From Deefgea rivuli DSM 18356 (GTDB lineage Bacteria > Pseudomonadota > Gammaproteobacteria > Burkholderiales > Chitinibacteraceae), in assembly GCF_000620145.1 (NCBI RefSeq), contig NZ_KK211082.1:359492-423491 (forward strand): DNA of 64,000 nt, read 5' to 3'. Each line of letters opens with the position of its first letter. Position 1 is the stretch's first letter. Shown in pieces: positions 17,288 through 25,983 of the stretch. The notes under the pieces were generated by a model, which worked only from the letters and a program-made list of their open reading frames with translations, was not told the origin of the DNA and did no database searches. Both the position numbers and the translations under genes were made by a program.

Positions 17288-17497
17288 TTAGCTGCGCGTG
17301 CGCGTTAGAATTTCAACGCCAACCAAGCCAGCCGACATTTCGCGCAAGGCCAATACGGTTGGTTTTTCACGACCGTTGTTTTCAACTTGTGGCGTAGAAC
17401 CGTTTTCGATTTGGCGTGCGCGAAAAGCGGCAGCCAAAGTCAGGTCAAAACGGTTAGGAATGCGATCAAGGCAATCTTCAATAGTTACACGAGCCAT
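17288..17497 (-). CDS. rpoZ: RNA polymerase omega subunit
   Basis: The 69-residue protein [31 protein letters not shown] is a standard omega subunit, which helps beta-prime fold and binds ppGpp with it in proteobacteria. It lies between gmk and spoT, linking it by position to alarmone control. Confidence 0.96.
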   Translation of the reverse strand: MARVTIEDCLDRIPNRFDLTLAAAFRARQIENGSTPQVENNGREKPTVLALREMSAGLVGVEILTRTRS

Positions 17498-17588
17498 GGG
17501 GTATATCTCCGAGTGCGGTTTGGCCCAGCGAGGGGCGAAACCGCCTATTATATCACTTATACTACTTGACGAAGCTTGACGAAGAAAA

Positions 17589-18203
17589 TTAGCCTTTTAA
17601 GCTTGAAATCAACGCAGTATGGCGCACAGATTGGCGTGCCAAGGTCAAACGTTGCGCCCGAACTACGGCCACAATGTCACGCACTGCGTCATCGATATGC
17701 TCGTTCACAATGACGAAATCAAATTCATCCACGTGATTGACCTCTTCTTTTGCCACTGCCATGCGGCGCGCAATCACTTCTTCGCTGTCTTTACCACGTC
17801 CGCGCAGACGATTTTCTAGCGTTTCTAGGCTAGGTGGCAAAATAAACAAGCCAATCGCCGTAGGGAATAAACGACGGACTTGCTCCGCGCCCTGCCAATC
17901 GATTTCAAGCAGAATATCGCGGCCATTATCCATTACGTCGTTGATCCAAACTTGCGAAGTGCCATAATAATTGCCATACACTTCGGCAAATTCCAGCAAT
18001 TCATTCGCAGCAATCATGCGCTCAAACTCAGTGCGATCAACAAAGTGATAGTCTTTACCATCCACTTCACCGGCACGCGGCGGGCGCGTCGTGAATGAAA
18101 TCGACAATTGCACCTGTGAATCAGCCGCTAATAACGCCGCCACCAAGGTCGTTTTTCCTGCGCCCGAAGGCGCCGTCACCACGAATAAATTACCTTTGGC
18201 CAT
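17589..18203 (-). CDS. gmk: Guanylate kinase
   Basis: The 204-residue protein has the P-loop [10 protein letters not shown] (near residue 10), [27 protein letters not shown] for GMP binding, and the lid region [15 protein letters not shown]. It converts GMP to GDP. It begins the gmk-rpoZ-spoT block. Confidence 0.95.
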   Translation of the reverse strand: MAKGNLFVVTAPSGAGKTTLVAALLAADSQVQLSISFTTRPPRAGEVDGKDYHFVDRTEFERMIAANELLEFAEVYGNYYGTSQVWINDVMDNGRDILLEIDWQGAEQVRRLFPTAIGLFILPPSLETLENRLRGRGKDSEEVIARRMAVAKEEVNHVDEFDFVIVNEHIDDAVRDIVAVVRAQRLTLARQSVRHTALISSLKG

Positions 18204-18229
18204 AATCTTGTTTCTTCCTAAAAATATTG

Positions 18230-18336
18230 TAAGTAATAAGGCAAAAATTTTCTTGCATCGTTGTCTCGCCTAGCCGTACTAGATGTACTGTCTGCGACTT
18301 CGACGCCTTGCCATAAAACTTTTGCACGTGTACTTA
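18230..18336. repeat. Family B palindrome, copy B2
   Basis: It starts TAAGTAATAAGGCAAAAATT and ends TTTTGCACGTGTACTTA. The arms pair over most of the 107 bases, with CTTGCATCGTTGTCTCGCC near the left end and GCCTTGCCATAAAA at the right. It fills the gap between yicC and gmk. Confidence 0.8.
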
Positions 18337-18344
18337 TTGCTAGT

Positions 18345-19211
18345 TTATTCGATATTTTGCACTTGTTCGCGCATTTGTTCGATCAAGACCTTCAATTCCA
18401 TCGAAACTTTGGAGGTTTCAACCGAAACGGATTTTGAACCTAAAGTATTGGCTTCACGATTGAGTTCTTGCATTAAGAAATCCAAACGTTTACCTACATT
18501 GCCGCCTTTTTTCAAAATACGGCGCAATTCAATCAAATGCGTTTGCAAGCGATCAATTTCTTCGAGCACATCGACCTTTTGCGCAAACATCACCATTTCT
18601 TGGCGCACACGGTCGTCTTCTGCGCTGCCAATGGCTTCTAAGAAGCGTTGCGTCAATTTCGCTTCGTAATCGATAACGATTTGCGGAATCAGCGGTTTCA
18701 CGCCCGCGATTAATGCATCCATCGCCGTTACACGTTCAAGCAAAATTTCAGCCAGCTTCTCGCCTTCACGACCACGGCTGGCTAAAAAGTCGTCCAAGGC
18801 CACATCCAAAGCTTCTAAGGCAGTCGCCTGCAATAACTCAGTCGGCAAGGCATCCGATTCAATCACACCGGGCCAACGCAAGATATCGGCCATGCGCAAA
18901 TCACCTGCGCTCGCTTGGTGTTCCTTAACTTGATCTGCAAGGCGTAGCAATTCAGCGACCAAAGCGTTGTTTAGGCGCAACTGCGTATTAGCAGCATCGC
19001 GGGCATTAAAATTGAGTCGGCACTCGAGCTTGCCACGATTGAGGCGGCCACTGAGTTTCTCGCGAATCGCACCTTCTAAAGCGCGAAATTCCTCTGGCAA
19101 TCTAAGGGTTAGATCTAAAAAGCGATGGTTGACGGCACGCAACTCGACCGATAATACGCCATGGGATAATTCTCTTTGGGCACTTGCGTAGCCAGTCATG
19201 CTATAAATCAT
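18345..19211 (-). CDS. yicC: YicC family endoribonuclease
   Basis: The 288-residue protein begins MIYSMTGYASAQREL and contains LRAVNHRFLDLTLRLPEEFRALEGAIREKLSGRLNRGKLECRL and the C-terminal DUF1732 region (DRLQTHLIELRRILKKGGNVGKRLDFLMQELNREANTLGSKS). In E. coli YicC is an RNase acting on some small RNAs. It lies upstream of gmk on the same strand, a common proteobacterial order, separated from it by Family B copy B2. Confidence 0.93.
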   Translation of the reverse strand: MIYSMTGYASAQRELSHGVLSVELRAVNHRFLDLTLRLPEEFRALEGAIREKLSGRLNRGKLECRLNFNARDAANTQLRLNNALVAELLRLADQVKEHQASAGDLRMADILRWPGVIESDALPTELLQATALEALDVALDDFLASRGREGEKLAEILLERVTAMDALIAGVKPLIPQIVIDYEAKLTQRFLEAIGSAEDDRVRQEMVMFAQKVDVLEEIDRLQTHLIELRRILKKGGNVGKRLDFLMQELNREANTLGSKSVSVETSKVSMELKVLIEQMREQVQNIE

Positions 19212-19265
19212 ATTAATTCCTTTAATGCTCGCCGCTTTACAGTTACAGCGGCAGGGCTGACACTA

Positions 19266-19532
19266 AGGTTCTGTTGACACTTGTTTTACGCTCGCGCTGG
19301 AGCGATTTTCGAAGTGAATCAAGGCGTAGTAAGCGATACATAGTCATTCTATGTGAGCTTGCTACAACACAGAGTCACCTCGAAAAGCGCCCAGCCCTTC
19401 GGGTTTGGCGGCTTTGGGCCTGACACTACGTTACGGAGCGCTGGTGTAGAATGACTACACTGCGCACCCCGTGCCTTGTTTCAGGCCAAAATCCGCACAA
19501 ACGCGAGTGTAAAACAAGCGTCAACAGAACCT
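19266..19532. mobile_element. MITE-like element with 31-bp terminal inverted repeats
   Basis: AGGTTCTGTTGAC begins the left end (19266-19296) and GTCAACAGAACCT closes the right end (19502-19532). The 31-bp ends match at 29 positions. The 205 bases between them have no open frame of note but contain further inverted segments. No transposase is encoded, so it would need one in trans. It occupies most of the divergent yicC/kinase gap and may carry or disrupt promoters. Confidence 0.65.
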
Positions 19533-19562
19533 AAACACTTACGAGTATAACTAAAACTAAGC

Positions 19563-20531
19563 ATGGCCACCCCAAGCAATCAACCGCTCGCACGCGGTTA
19601 CCAATTACAGAACTACACCGTCGCCAAGCTGCTTTCAGCGGGCGGCTTTAGTATTGTCTATTTAGCCCACGATGAGCACGACTACCCCGTTGCCATCAAA
19701 GAATACCTACCCAATTCGCTGGCGCTACGCAAAGAAGGCGTTGTCGTGCAAGCGGTGAGCGAAGAACACATCGCACTGTTTCGCCATGGCTTGAAATGTT
19801 TTTTTGAAGAAGGCAAAACTTTAGCCCGAATCCAGCATCCCAATATCGTTCGCGTACTGAATTTTTTCCGTGCGAACGATACGGTTTATATGGTCATGGA
19901 GTACGAACGTGGCCGTACTTTGCAAAAAGAAATTCAGATCAATCATGAACGCGAAGGCGTGGATGAAAGACTGATCCGCAGCGTATTTTATAATTTGCTC
20001 AATGGCCTACGCGAAGTTCATCTTAATAAACTACTGCATTTAGATATCAAGCCCGCCAATATATATATCCGCAAAGACGGCTCGCCGGTGTTGCTCGATT
20101 TTGGCTCTGCGCGCCAATCGCTGACTGCCGAGCATTCCCGCCTTACGCCGATGTATACGCCCGGTTTTGCGGCGCCTGAACAATATCGCAAAAAAGAACA
20201 GCTTGGGCCTTGGACGGATATTTACGGCATTGGCTCATCCATGTTTGCGTGTATTTCTGGCACTGCGCCACAAGCGGCCGATAGCCGAGAAAAAGAAGAT
20301 AAGGTTCAGCGTCTTGAAATTGCCTACGGCGATCGTTATTCCCCTGAGCTACTCAATTTAATTCATCAGTGCCTTGAAATTGATCACGAAAAACGGCCAC
20401 AAAGTGTGCTGCAAATCCAAAAACTACTCCTTGAGCCTGGTTCTGCACCCAGCAAAAAGAGTAATTTAATCAGCACGCTAAAACGCAAATGGATCGAAAT
20501 AAGCCGCCCTAAAAGCAGGGAAGACGCATGA
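19563..20531 (+). CDS. Hanks-type serine/threonine protein kinase
   Basis: The 322-residue protein is a kinase domain without receptor or membrane part. It shows the glycine loop LLSAGGFSIVYLA, VAIKEYLP (Lys46), HLDIKPANIYI with catalytic Asp161, LLDFGSARQ (Asp179) and FAAPEQYRKKEQLGPWTDIYGIGSSMF. It ends with a short basic tail. The following PP2C gene overlaps by four bases, making a kinase-phosphatase pair placed divergently from yicC. Targets are unknown; no type VI secretion genes are near. Confidence 0.92.
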   Translation: MATPSNQPLARGYQLQNYTVAKLLSAGGFSIVYLAHDEHDYPVAIKEYLPNSLALRKEGVVVQAVSEEHIALFRHGLKCFFEEGKTLARIQHPNIVRVLNFFRANDTVYMVMEYERGRTLQKEIQINHEREGVDERLIRSVFYNLLNGLREVHLNKLLHLDIKPANIYIRKDGSPVLLDFGSARQSLTAEHSRLTPMYTPGFAAPEQYRKKEQLGPWTDIYGIGSSMFACISGTAPQAADSREKEDKVQRLEIAYGDRYSPELLNLIHQCLEIDHEKRPQSVLQIQKLLLEPGSAPSKKSNLISTLKRKWIEISRPKSREDA

Positions 20532-21436
20532 AATTCTCGGTATTCCAAGAAACTCGTAAAGGCGGTCGGCAATACAATCAAGATCGATTTGGCTATTCAT
20601 ATAGCCGCGACTCACTGCTCTTGGTAGTCGCCGATGGCATGGGCGGGCATTTGCATGGTGAAGTTGCTGCACAAATTACCGTTGAACTCCTCAGCGATCA
20701 GTTTCAAAAGAAAGCCAATCCGATTATTTTTAATCCTGCCGAGTTTTTGCAAGATGCGTTGATGAGCTGTCACGATGCAATCTACAACTACGCGATTGCG
20801 CACCATTTGATCGAAGTGCCGCGCACGACGGTCGTGACTTGCATTTTGCAAGATGGCATTGTGTATTGGGCGCACGTTGGCGATTCACGCTTTTATATGA
20901 TTCGAGACGGCAAAGCGATCGCTCAAACGCGCGATCATTCAAAGGTGCGAAAATTAGTAGATGCAGGGCTGATTACTGAACAAGAAGCCATGCATCACGC
21001 CGAAAAAAATAAAATCTATAACTGCATCGGCGGCAGTTTATTACCCGAAATTGAAATCGGCGGCAAAGTCGTTCTCAATGATGGCGATGCTTTATTGCTG
21101 TGTACCGATGGCTTTTGGGGATCGCTCGCCGAAGGCGAAATTACGCACTTTTTGTCCTCATTCCCTGTGATGTTTTCAGTGCCACAATTAATGGATAGAG
21201 CTGAAATTCGTGGTGGCGCGTATGGCGACAACCTCACTGCGCTCGCGATCAATTGGCACGATAGCAATGATTTTCCTGATACCGAAGCCTTTGTTTCTAC
21301 ACAAAAACTCGATGCCAATACCGTCAGCACGCATATCGATGCACTCACTATGGCTTCTACACCAGAAATCAGTGACGATGACATCGAAAAAGCCATCGCC
21401 GAAATCCAAGCCGCCATCAATAAATACTCACGCTAG
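20528..21436 (+). CDS. PP2C-type serine/threonine phosphatase
   Basis: The 302-residue protein has the PP2C metal-binding motifs NQDRFGYSYS, VVADGMGGHLHGEVAA, WAHVGDSRFYMIRDGKAIAQTRDHSKV, LLLCTDGFWGSL and GAYGDNLTALAINW, then a C-terminal extension of about 60 residues. It overlaps the kinase stop (ATGA) and probably reverses that kinase's phosphorylations. A Family B repeat lies 14 bases after its stop. Confidence 0.92.
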   Translation: MKFSVFQETRKGGRQYNQDRFGYSYSRDSLLLVVADGMGGHLHGEVAAQITVELLSDQFQKKANPIIFNPAEFLQDALMSCHDAIYNYAIAHHLIEVPRTTVVTCILQDGIVYWAHVGDSRFYMIRDGKAIAQTRDHSKVRKLVDAGLITEQEAMHHAEKNKIYNCIGGSLLPEIEIGGKVVLNDGDALLLCTDGFWGSLAEGEITHFLSSFPVMFSVPQLMDRAEIRGGAYGDNLTALAINWHDSNDFPDTEAFVSTQKLDANTVSTHIDALTMASTPEISDDDIEKAIAEIQAAINKYSR

Positions 21437-21450
21437 CGTTTTTCAGCGCG

Positions 21451-21556
21451 AAGTACTCGTGCAAAAATTTTCCAGCAAGGCGCAGCGCCCGCAGACAATA
21501 TGTTTATTACGGCCAGTAGCTACAACGATGCTGGAGAGCTTTTGCCTTATTACTTA
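21451..21556. repeat. Family B palindrome, copy B3
   Basis: It starts AAGTACTCGTGCAAAAATTTT and ends CTTTTGCCTTATTACTTA, in the same orientation as B1. The centre has diverged. With B4, in the opposite orientation, it brackets the ecotin gene. Confidence 0.72.
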
Positions 21557-21671
21557 GCGATGTTAATAATTGCATCTATTCGTAGTCTATTTTCTTTATG
21601 ATGGGCGAACACGATTGTGGCATTTCTAATTCTTGCCATTTGAATGACACCAAACACATCGGAGTATTTGC

Positions 21672-22154
21672 ATGAAACTATCTTCATCCGTTCTCGCCTT
21701 AAGTTTACTCACTTGCGGCACAGCATTCGCTGCCCCCAGCGCCACGCCCGATCCAATGAAACCATTTCCTGCTGCCGAAGCAGGCATGGTGCGCAAGGTG
21801 ATTCATTTGCCTAGCGTCGCCAATCCTGAACTGTATCGCGTGCAATTATTGCCAGGCAAAGTAATGGAAGTCGATTGCAACCGCTCGCGCTTAAGCGGCA
21901 CGATGACTGAAAAAACTGCAGAAGGTTGGGGCTTTAATTATTGGGTGGTCGACCAAGTTCAGCCGGGTCCAAGCACCATGATGGCTTGCCCACCGAATGC
22001 GAAAAAGAAACAAGAATTCGTTGCGATTTATTCTGAACAGTTGCACCGCTACAACGCCAAGTTACCACTCGTTGTGTACGTGCCTGAGGGCATCGAGCTG
22101 CGCTATCGGGTTTTCTCTGCCAAAGAGAAAACCAAAACCGCCGTCAACCAATAA
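21672..22154 (+). CDS. eco: Ecotin, periplasmic serine protease inhibitor
   Basis: The 160-residue protein has a signal peptide (to AFA), the PFPAAEAGMVRKVIHLP start, ELYRVQLLPGKVMEVDCNRSRLSG, and the reactive loop STMMACPP. By alignment with E. coli ecotin, Met103 is the P1 residue and Cys69-Cys106 the disulfide. Ecotin inhibits trypsin-like proteases, including neutrophil elastase, and protects bacteria from host or predator proteases. The gene stands alone and is bracketed by two Family B repeats; the TAA stop is also the first three bases of B4. Confidence 0.93.
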   Translation: MKLSSSVLALSLLTCGTAFAAPSATPDPMKPFPAAEAGMVRKVIHLPSVANPELYRVQLLPGKVMEVDCNRSRLSGTMTEKTAEGWGFNYWVVDQVQPGPSTMMACPPNAKKKQEFVAIYSEQLHRYNAKLPLVVYVPEGIELRYRVFSAKEKTKTAVNQ

Positions 22155-22259
22155 GTAGATAAGCAAAAAATTTCTTGCATCGTTATCTTGCCTTGTCGTA
22201 CTTGATGTACTGCCTGCGGCTTCGATGCCTTGCCATAAAATTTTTGCATTAATAACTTA
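22152..22259. repeat. Family B palindrome, copy B4
   Basis: It starts with the ecotin stop codon (TAAGTAGATAAGCAAAAAA) and ends AAAATTTTTGCATTAATAACTTA-like, in the same orientation as B2. CTTGCATCG, GTACTTGATGTACTGCCTGC and GCCTTGCCATAAAA are shared with B2. The remaining bases to 22358 hold nothing I can name. Confidence 0.78.
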
Positions 22260-22358
22260 ATTAATTCCAATTTTAAATCAAACGTGACACGAAGGTGAGC
22301 AGCAAACAGTGCTGTAGCACGCGACACCGACAATTCAGGGTTGAATTCAAAACTGGAA

Positions 22359-23582
22359 TTACGCGACGGCAAACAAAAACTGGGCTACGTTAATCCCCCA
22401 TTTCGCGGGATCTTCGTGGCCCATAATTTTATCTGCGCCACCCTGCCCCATAGGCCGAGCTAAATCCACAATCGCTGGCGTGATATAGGTATTGGACTTG
22501 GTACTAAAAATCACTTTAAGCTTCGGTTGCAGCAAACTGCCTTCATTTTGCTCCAAGACCACACCCAAACGACCCGACTCCAAACGCACCAAAGTTCCCA
22601 CCGGATAAATCCCTACCGTGCGCATAAACGCTTGCACCAATTCGGGGTTAAAGTGAAATTTGCTCCATTCCCATAATTTACGCAGCCCTTCAGTGGCTGG
22701 CATACCAACGTGATAGCAGCGATCCGATGTAATCGCGTCATACACATCCACCACCGCCGCCATTTGCGCCATTTGGCTGATTTCGCTACCGGGTAACTTA
22801 TACGGATAACCCGTGCCATCCATGCGTTCATGGTGATGCAAAGTGATATCCAGCGGAATCGCTTCCATGCCGTCGATATCTTTGAGGATTTTCCAACCCT
22901 CCTCGGGATGCGTGCGCATAATGGCAAATTCGGCTTCGGTCAAACGGCCTGGTTTATTCAAAATATTATTCGGCACTTTCATTTTGCCCGTGTCGTGCAA
23001 TAGGCCGCCCATGCCTGCCAAACGAATCAAATCTCGATCTAAGCCCATCGACTGGGCAAAGGTCACCATCAAAGTACAGACGCTCACCGAATGCAAAAAC
23101 GTATATTCGTCTTTATCTTTAATCGCCGATAAACCCACCAAAGCGCCGCTATTCCTGAGCACCGATTCGGTAATGTCCTCGACAACATTAGCGACATTTT
23201 CCAGCTGAATCGCCTGCCCTAAGCGAACATCACGCATCACTGTTTTGACGGCATTAGTCGCTTGCAGATGGATTTTCTGCGCCCGAGCCAGCTCTTCACC
23301 ATAAGAAATTCGGATAATCGGCGACGGTGCTTCGGCAATCCGCAGCAAATCAGCATCCAGCTCCGCATTCACTTCTTCGAGCGTGGGCGCATCGGCCAAG
23401 TCCAAACCACGCTCGGTGTCGATATACACTTCGTGCACGCCGGTCGCGGTGATTTTGGCGATTTCTTCATCATTTTGAATGACGAATTTATTGCGTACAA
23501 ACGGGTGATCCATCCAATCGAGATTTAAATCGTGGATGAACATACCGGGCTTGATGTACTCTGCGGGAATTTTTTTTATCAT
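22359..23582 (-). CDS. HD-GYP domain cyclic-di-GMP phosphodiesterase
   Basis: The 407-residue protein has an N-terminal DUF3391-type domain (MIKKIPAEYIKPGMFIHDLNLDWMDHPF) and an HD-GYP domain with LLHDTGKMKVPNNILNKPGRLTEAEFAIMRTHPEEG, HHHERMDGTGYPYKL and DVYDAITSDRCYH, all catalytic residues intact. It should hydrolyse c-di-GMP. The start at 23582 gives the family N-terminus; no strong ribosome-binding site is seen. It lies downstream of nnrS on the same strand with about 80 bases between. Confidence 0.92.
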   Translation of the reverse strand: MIKKIPAEYIKPGMFIHDLNLDWMDHPFVRNKFVIQNDEEIAKITATGVHEVYIDTERGLDLADAPTLEEVNAELDADLLRIAEAPSPIIRISYGEELARAQKIHLQATNAVKTVMRDVRLGQAIQLENVANVVEDITESVLRNSGALVGLSAIKDKDEYTFLHSVSVCTLMVTFAQSMGLDRDLIRLAGMGGLLHDTGKMKVPNNILNKPGRLTEAEFAIMRTHPEEGWKILKDIDGMEAIPLDITLHHHERMDGTGYPYKLPGSEISQMAQMAAVVDVYDAITSDRCYHVGMPATEGLRKLWEWSKFHFNPELVQAFMRTVGIYPVGTLVRLESGRLGVVLEQNEGSLLQPKLKVIFSTKSNTYITPAIVDLARPMGQGGADKIMGHEDPAKWGINVAQFLFAVA

Positions 23583-23664
23583 CAGGTTTGCACTTACGAA
23601 AGTAGCTTCATCGTAGTACAGCCTACACCCCATCGCAGTAAAACCTCAATCGGGGCTAGCCCAC

Positions 23665-24861
23665 CTAACCCGCAGCACCGTCCACACGCGCCTGCCAATA
23701 CATCGGCAAATACACGCGGCTCCATGCCACTAAAGCCAGCAGCGCCAATAATGCCGCCAGTGCATATGCAGCAGCTTGAATCGCAGGAAAAATCTCCCCA
23801 AGCACGCGGGCCAGCGCCACGCCATGCATAGACCAATAACACGTCCACGCCACACCGCCGGTGAGCAAAGGGCGACCTGAATGCCCCAAAGTGACGCGCG
23901 TGACAAACGCCAGCAACATACAACAGAAAAAACCCAAGGTCAGCGCATGTAGCGATGCAAAACCAAGTCCATTATGCCCTGCTAGTTTGAGCACTTCACT
24001 GATACTGGAAAGTAACATCGCCAAACCCGCCCAAGCAAAAGCCGCGTGCAACATCGCGAGCAATTTCACTTTAAACGATTTACGTAAATCCCAGCGCCAA
24101 GTGGTATACAGCAACACACTCGCCATGATGGCATCAACTATAAAGGTATTGATCTGAAAGCCAATCAATACAATGCGTAGCAATGAACACCCGACCAGAG
24201 TATATAGCCACCAAGTTGGTCGCCATGGGCTATAAGGCTGCAAAGCCGTGCCAGAGAAAAATGGAATCATTCGGTGGCTCACCGCCAAAAACACTGGCAG
24301 CAGCAAGCCCCACACGCCGATCTGTACCGACCAAAGCCACGCAATAGTATTCCCAGTTGCCGCCCAAAATACAGCGCTCAGCAATCCGATCAATCCCAAC
24401 GTAAACGCCAACGCAATCACCCGCGCATGCAGTTGATCTGTCACTTGGCTGTTTAAAATCGCCCGAATCCATAAAGCCAAGCCAGCCAGCCATGCTATGG
24501 CTTGCACGCTGATGCCTAGCACCAGCAATGAGGTATTGACCGTAGAGGCAATGACAACAATGCCACCAAGTAGATACCCCAACATTACAGGAGCATAACG
24601 TCGCAAACTGGGGCTAGGCACACTCAGCCAGCGCGGCCCTGCCGTATAAATAAAGCCAAGCATAAACAAGGGAAAAAAGCTGTACGTCATACTGTAAGCA
24701 TGCAAAAACATCGGTACCACCGCACTTGGCAACACCAAGCCTTGCCAGCGCCCCAGCATATGCACGCCCCACCACGTAAAGCTCAATAAGAGCAGCACGC
24801 CACCGGCCAGAAAACCCAGTCGATGCGGTGCGGCGATAGTTTGTTTTAGTGCTCGCTTCAT
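23665..24861 (-). CDS. nnrS: NnrS family membrane protein, nitric oxide response
   Basis: The 398-residue protein is almost wholly hydrophobic with about twelve membrane helices and NnrS motifs (HRLGFLAGGVLLLLSFTWWG, HAYSMTYSFFPLFMLGFIYTAGPRWL, SHRMIPFFSGTAL, HALTLGFFCCMLLAFVTRVTLGHSGRPL). NnrS proteins bind heme and copper and relieve NO stress in denitrifiers. The ATG at 24861 follows AAGGAG and gives a start inside the longest frame. It forms an operon with the DUF2249 gene upstream, behind an NsrR-like site. Confidence 0.92.
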   Translation of the reverse strand: MKRALKQTIAAPHRLGFLAGGVLLLLSFTWWGVHMLGRWQGLVLPSAVVPMFLHAYSMTYSFFPLFMLGFIYTAGPRWLSVPSPSLRRYAPVMLGYLLGGIVVIASTVNTSLLVLGISVQAIAWLAGLALWIRAILNSQVTDQLHARVIALAFTLGLIGLLSAVFWAATGNTIAWLWSVQIGVWGLLLPVFLAVSHRMIPFFSGTALQPYSPWRPTWWLYTLVGCSLLRIVLIGFQINTFIVDAIMASVLLYTTWRWDLRKSFKVKLLAMLHAAFAWAGLAMLLSSISEVLKLAGHNGLGFASLHALTLGFFCCMLLAFVTRVTLGHSGRPLLTGGVAWTCYWSMHGVALARVLGEIFPAIQAAAYALAALLALLALVAWSRVYLPMYWQARVDGAAG

Positions 24862-24883
24862 AGCGCGCTCCTTATGCGATTCA

Positions 24884-25183
24884 TCAACCGTTGCAATGCC
24901 CGCAACACGGCGCACCCGTCGTTGCATCGCTGATTTTGTCGATTTTCACTTGCCAAATCAGTGGGCCGTCTTGCAAATAATCCCAAGTAAACGCGCCCGC
25001 AAACCGCTCGGTAAATTGCGCTTGCAAGGGGCTAGGACGGTGATCGTTCACCAGTTCCATCGCTTCCCCCGCTTTGAGCGATTCAAAGGTTTTAAAAATC
25101 AGCGCATGCCGATCAACGGGCGCAATGGTTCGAACATCGATGCGAGTGATGACGTTGATTTGATTCATGTTAGCGATGCTCAT
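24884..25183 (-). CDS. DUF2249 protein with Cys-rich tail (nnrS partner)
   Basis: The 99-residue protein has the DUF2249 core IDVRTIAPVDRHALIFKTFESLKAGEAMELVNDHRPSPLQAQF and ends CCGHCNG. AAAGGA lies seven bases before the ATG. DUF2249 proteins are common in NO and nitrite metabolism loci, and the His and Cys residues suggest metal or heme handling; no activity is established that I know of. It sits directly upstream of nnrS. A second DUF2249 gene lies at 28475. Confidence 0.85.
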   Translation of the reverse strand: MSIANMNQINVITRIDVRTIAPVDRHALIFKTFESLKAGEAMELVNDHRPSPLQAQFTERFAGAFTWDYLQDGPLIWQVKIDKISDATTGAPCCGHCNG

Positions 25184-25206
25184 GTCGGAATCCTTTCTGC
25201 AAATTA

Positions 25207-25229
25207 AACATACAAATTATATACATATT
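25207..25229. promoter_or_regulatory. NsrR-like palindrome before the DUF2249-nnrS operon
   Basis: AACATACAAAT, one spacer base and ATATACATATT form an 11-1-11 site. It matches the site before norB at 19 of 23 positions and ends 24 bases upstream of the DUF2249 ATG. Confidence 0.6.
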
Positions 25230-25298
25230 AAAATACCACGATGACGCCCTATCAATCAACACAATAGATACTGGTTCAGCACCCAACTGATTAAGGTC

Positions 25299-25327
25299 AA
25301 AAAAAACGCCCTGCTAATACAGAGCGC
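25299..25327 (-). terminator. Rho-independent terminator after the SCO-like gene
   Basis: On the minus strand CGCTCTG-TATTAG-CAGGGCG is followed by eight T. It lies about 25 bases after the SCO-like gene and separates that operon from DUF2249-nnrS. Confidence 0.8.
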
Positions 25328-25349
25328 TCAATGGGAGGAAATCATAAAA

Positions 25350-25961
25350 CTATTTTTTAACGAGCTGCGTCTGCATCGCCGAAAGGATAATAGGATCGGG
25401 AATCACGCTCAGCGTATCGCTACTCGCCACGATGTTGCCCTGCTGATCGAGCAGCACAAAACGCGTGTTATGGTTAATTTCACCATTTGCACCACGCCGA
25501 TATTTCACGCCCAGCGCCGCCGCTAATTGTCGTGTGTGCACGTCACTATCACTCACCGCCAAGCTGGCATTTTGTGGGTTAAACCCATGTATTTTCGCTA
25601 ATCCAGCCAAAGATTTGGCGGTATCAACGCCGGGATTCAAACTAATCATTAGCGCGTGAACTGAAGCTGCGTGCTGACTAGGTACGGCAGCCAAAGTACG
25701 CTTAATATTTTCAAGCACAATCGGGCAAGACACATTGCAATCGCCGTAAAACATCGTCACCACCGTTAATTGGGCAGGTGCATCGCCAAGCTGAAAAGCT
25801 TGCCCTTGCTGATTCATCAATGGCGTTTTAAGTTGAAACAACGAGTCGCCGCTGACGGGCGCAGCAACCGCACTCGCATGATGCGCGGCGTGTTCATCAC
25901 AAGCGCCTGCACTAATGGCAAAAAGACCGCAAAAACTCAAAATCAACGCTTTATTCAACAT
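25350..25961 (-). CDS. SCO1/SenC family copper chaperone-like protein
   Basis: The 203-residue protein has a signal peptide (to about SAGA) and a thioredoxin-like SCO domain with the copper-binding FYGDCNVSCPIVLENIK (CxxxC) and the later His in GEINHNTRFVLLD. SCO proteins deliver copper to CuA or other copper sites. Here it follows cytochrome c and a NirV-like gene downstream of the copper nitrite reductase, so copper loading of NirK is a reasonable inference. Confidence 0.88.
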   Translation of the reverse strand: MLNKALILSFCGLFAISAGACDEHAAHHASAVAAPVSGDSLFQLKTPLMNQQGQAFQLGDAPAQLTVVTMFYGDCNVSCPIVLENIKRTLAAVPSQHAASVHALMISLNPGVDTAKSLAGLAKIHGFNPQNASLAVSDSDVHTRQLAAALGVKYRRGANGEINHNTRFVLLDQQGNIVASSDTLSVIPDPIILSAMQTQLVKK

Positions 25962-25983
25962 GATAAAACTTCCTGTTATGTCG

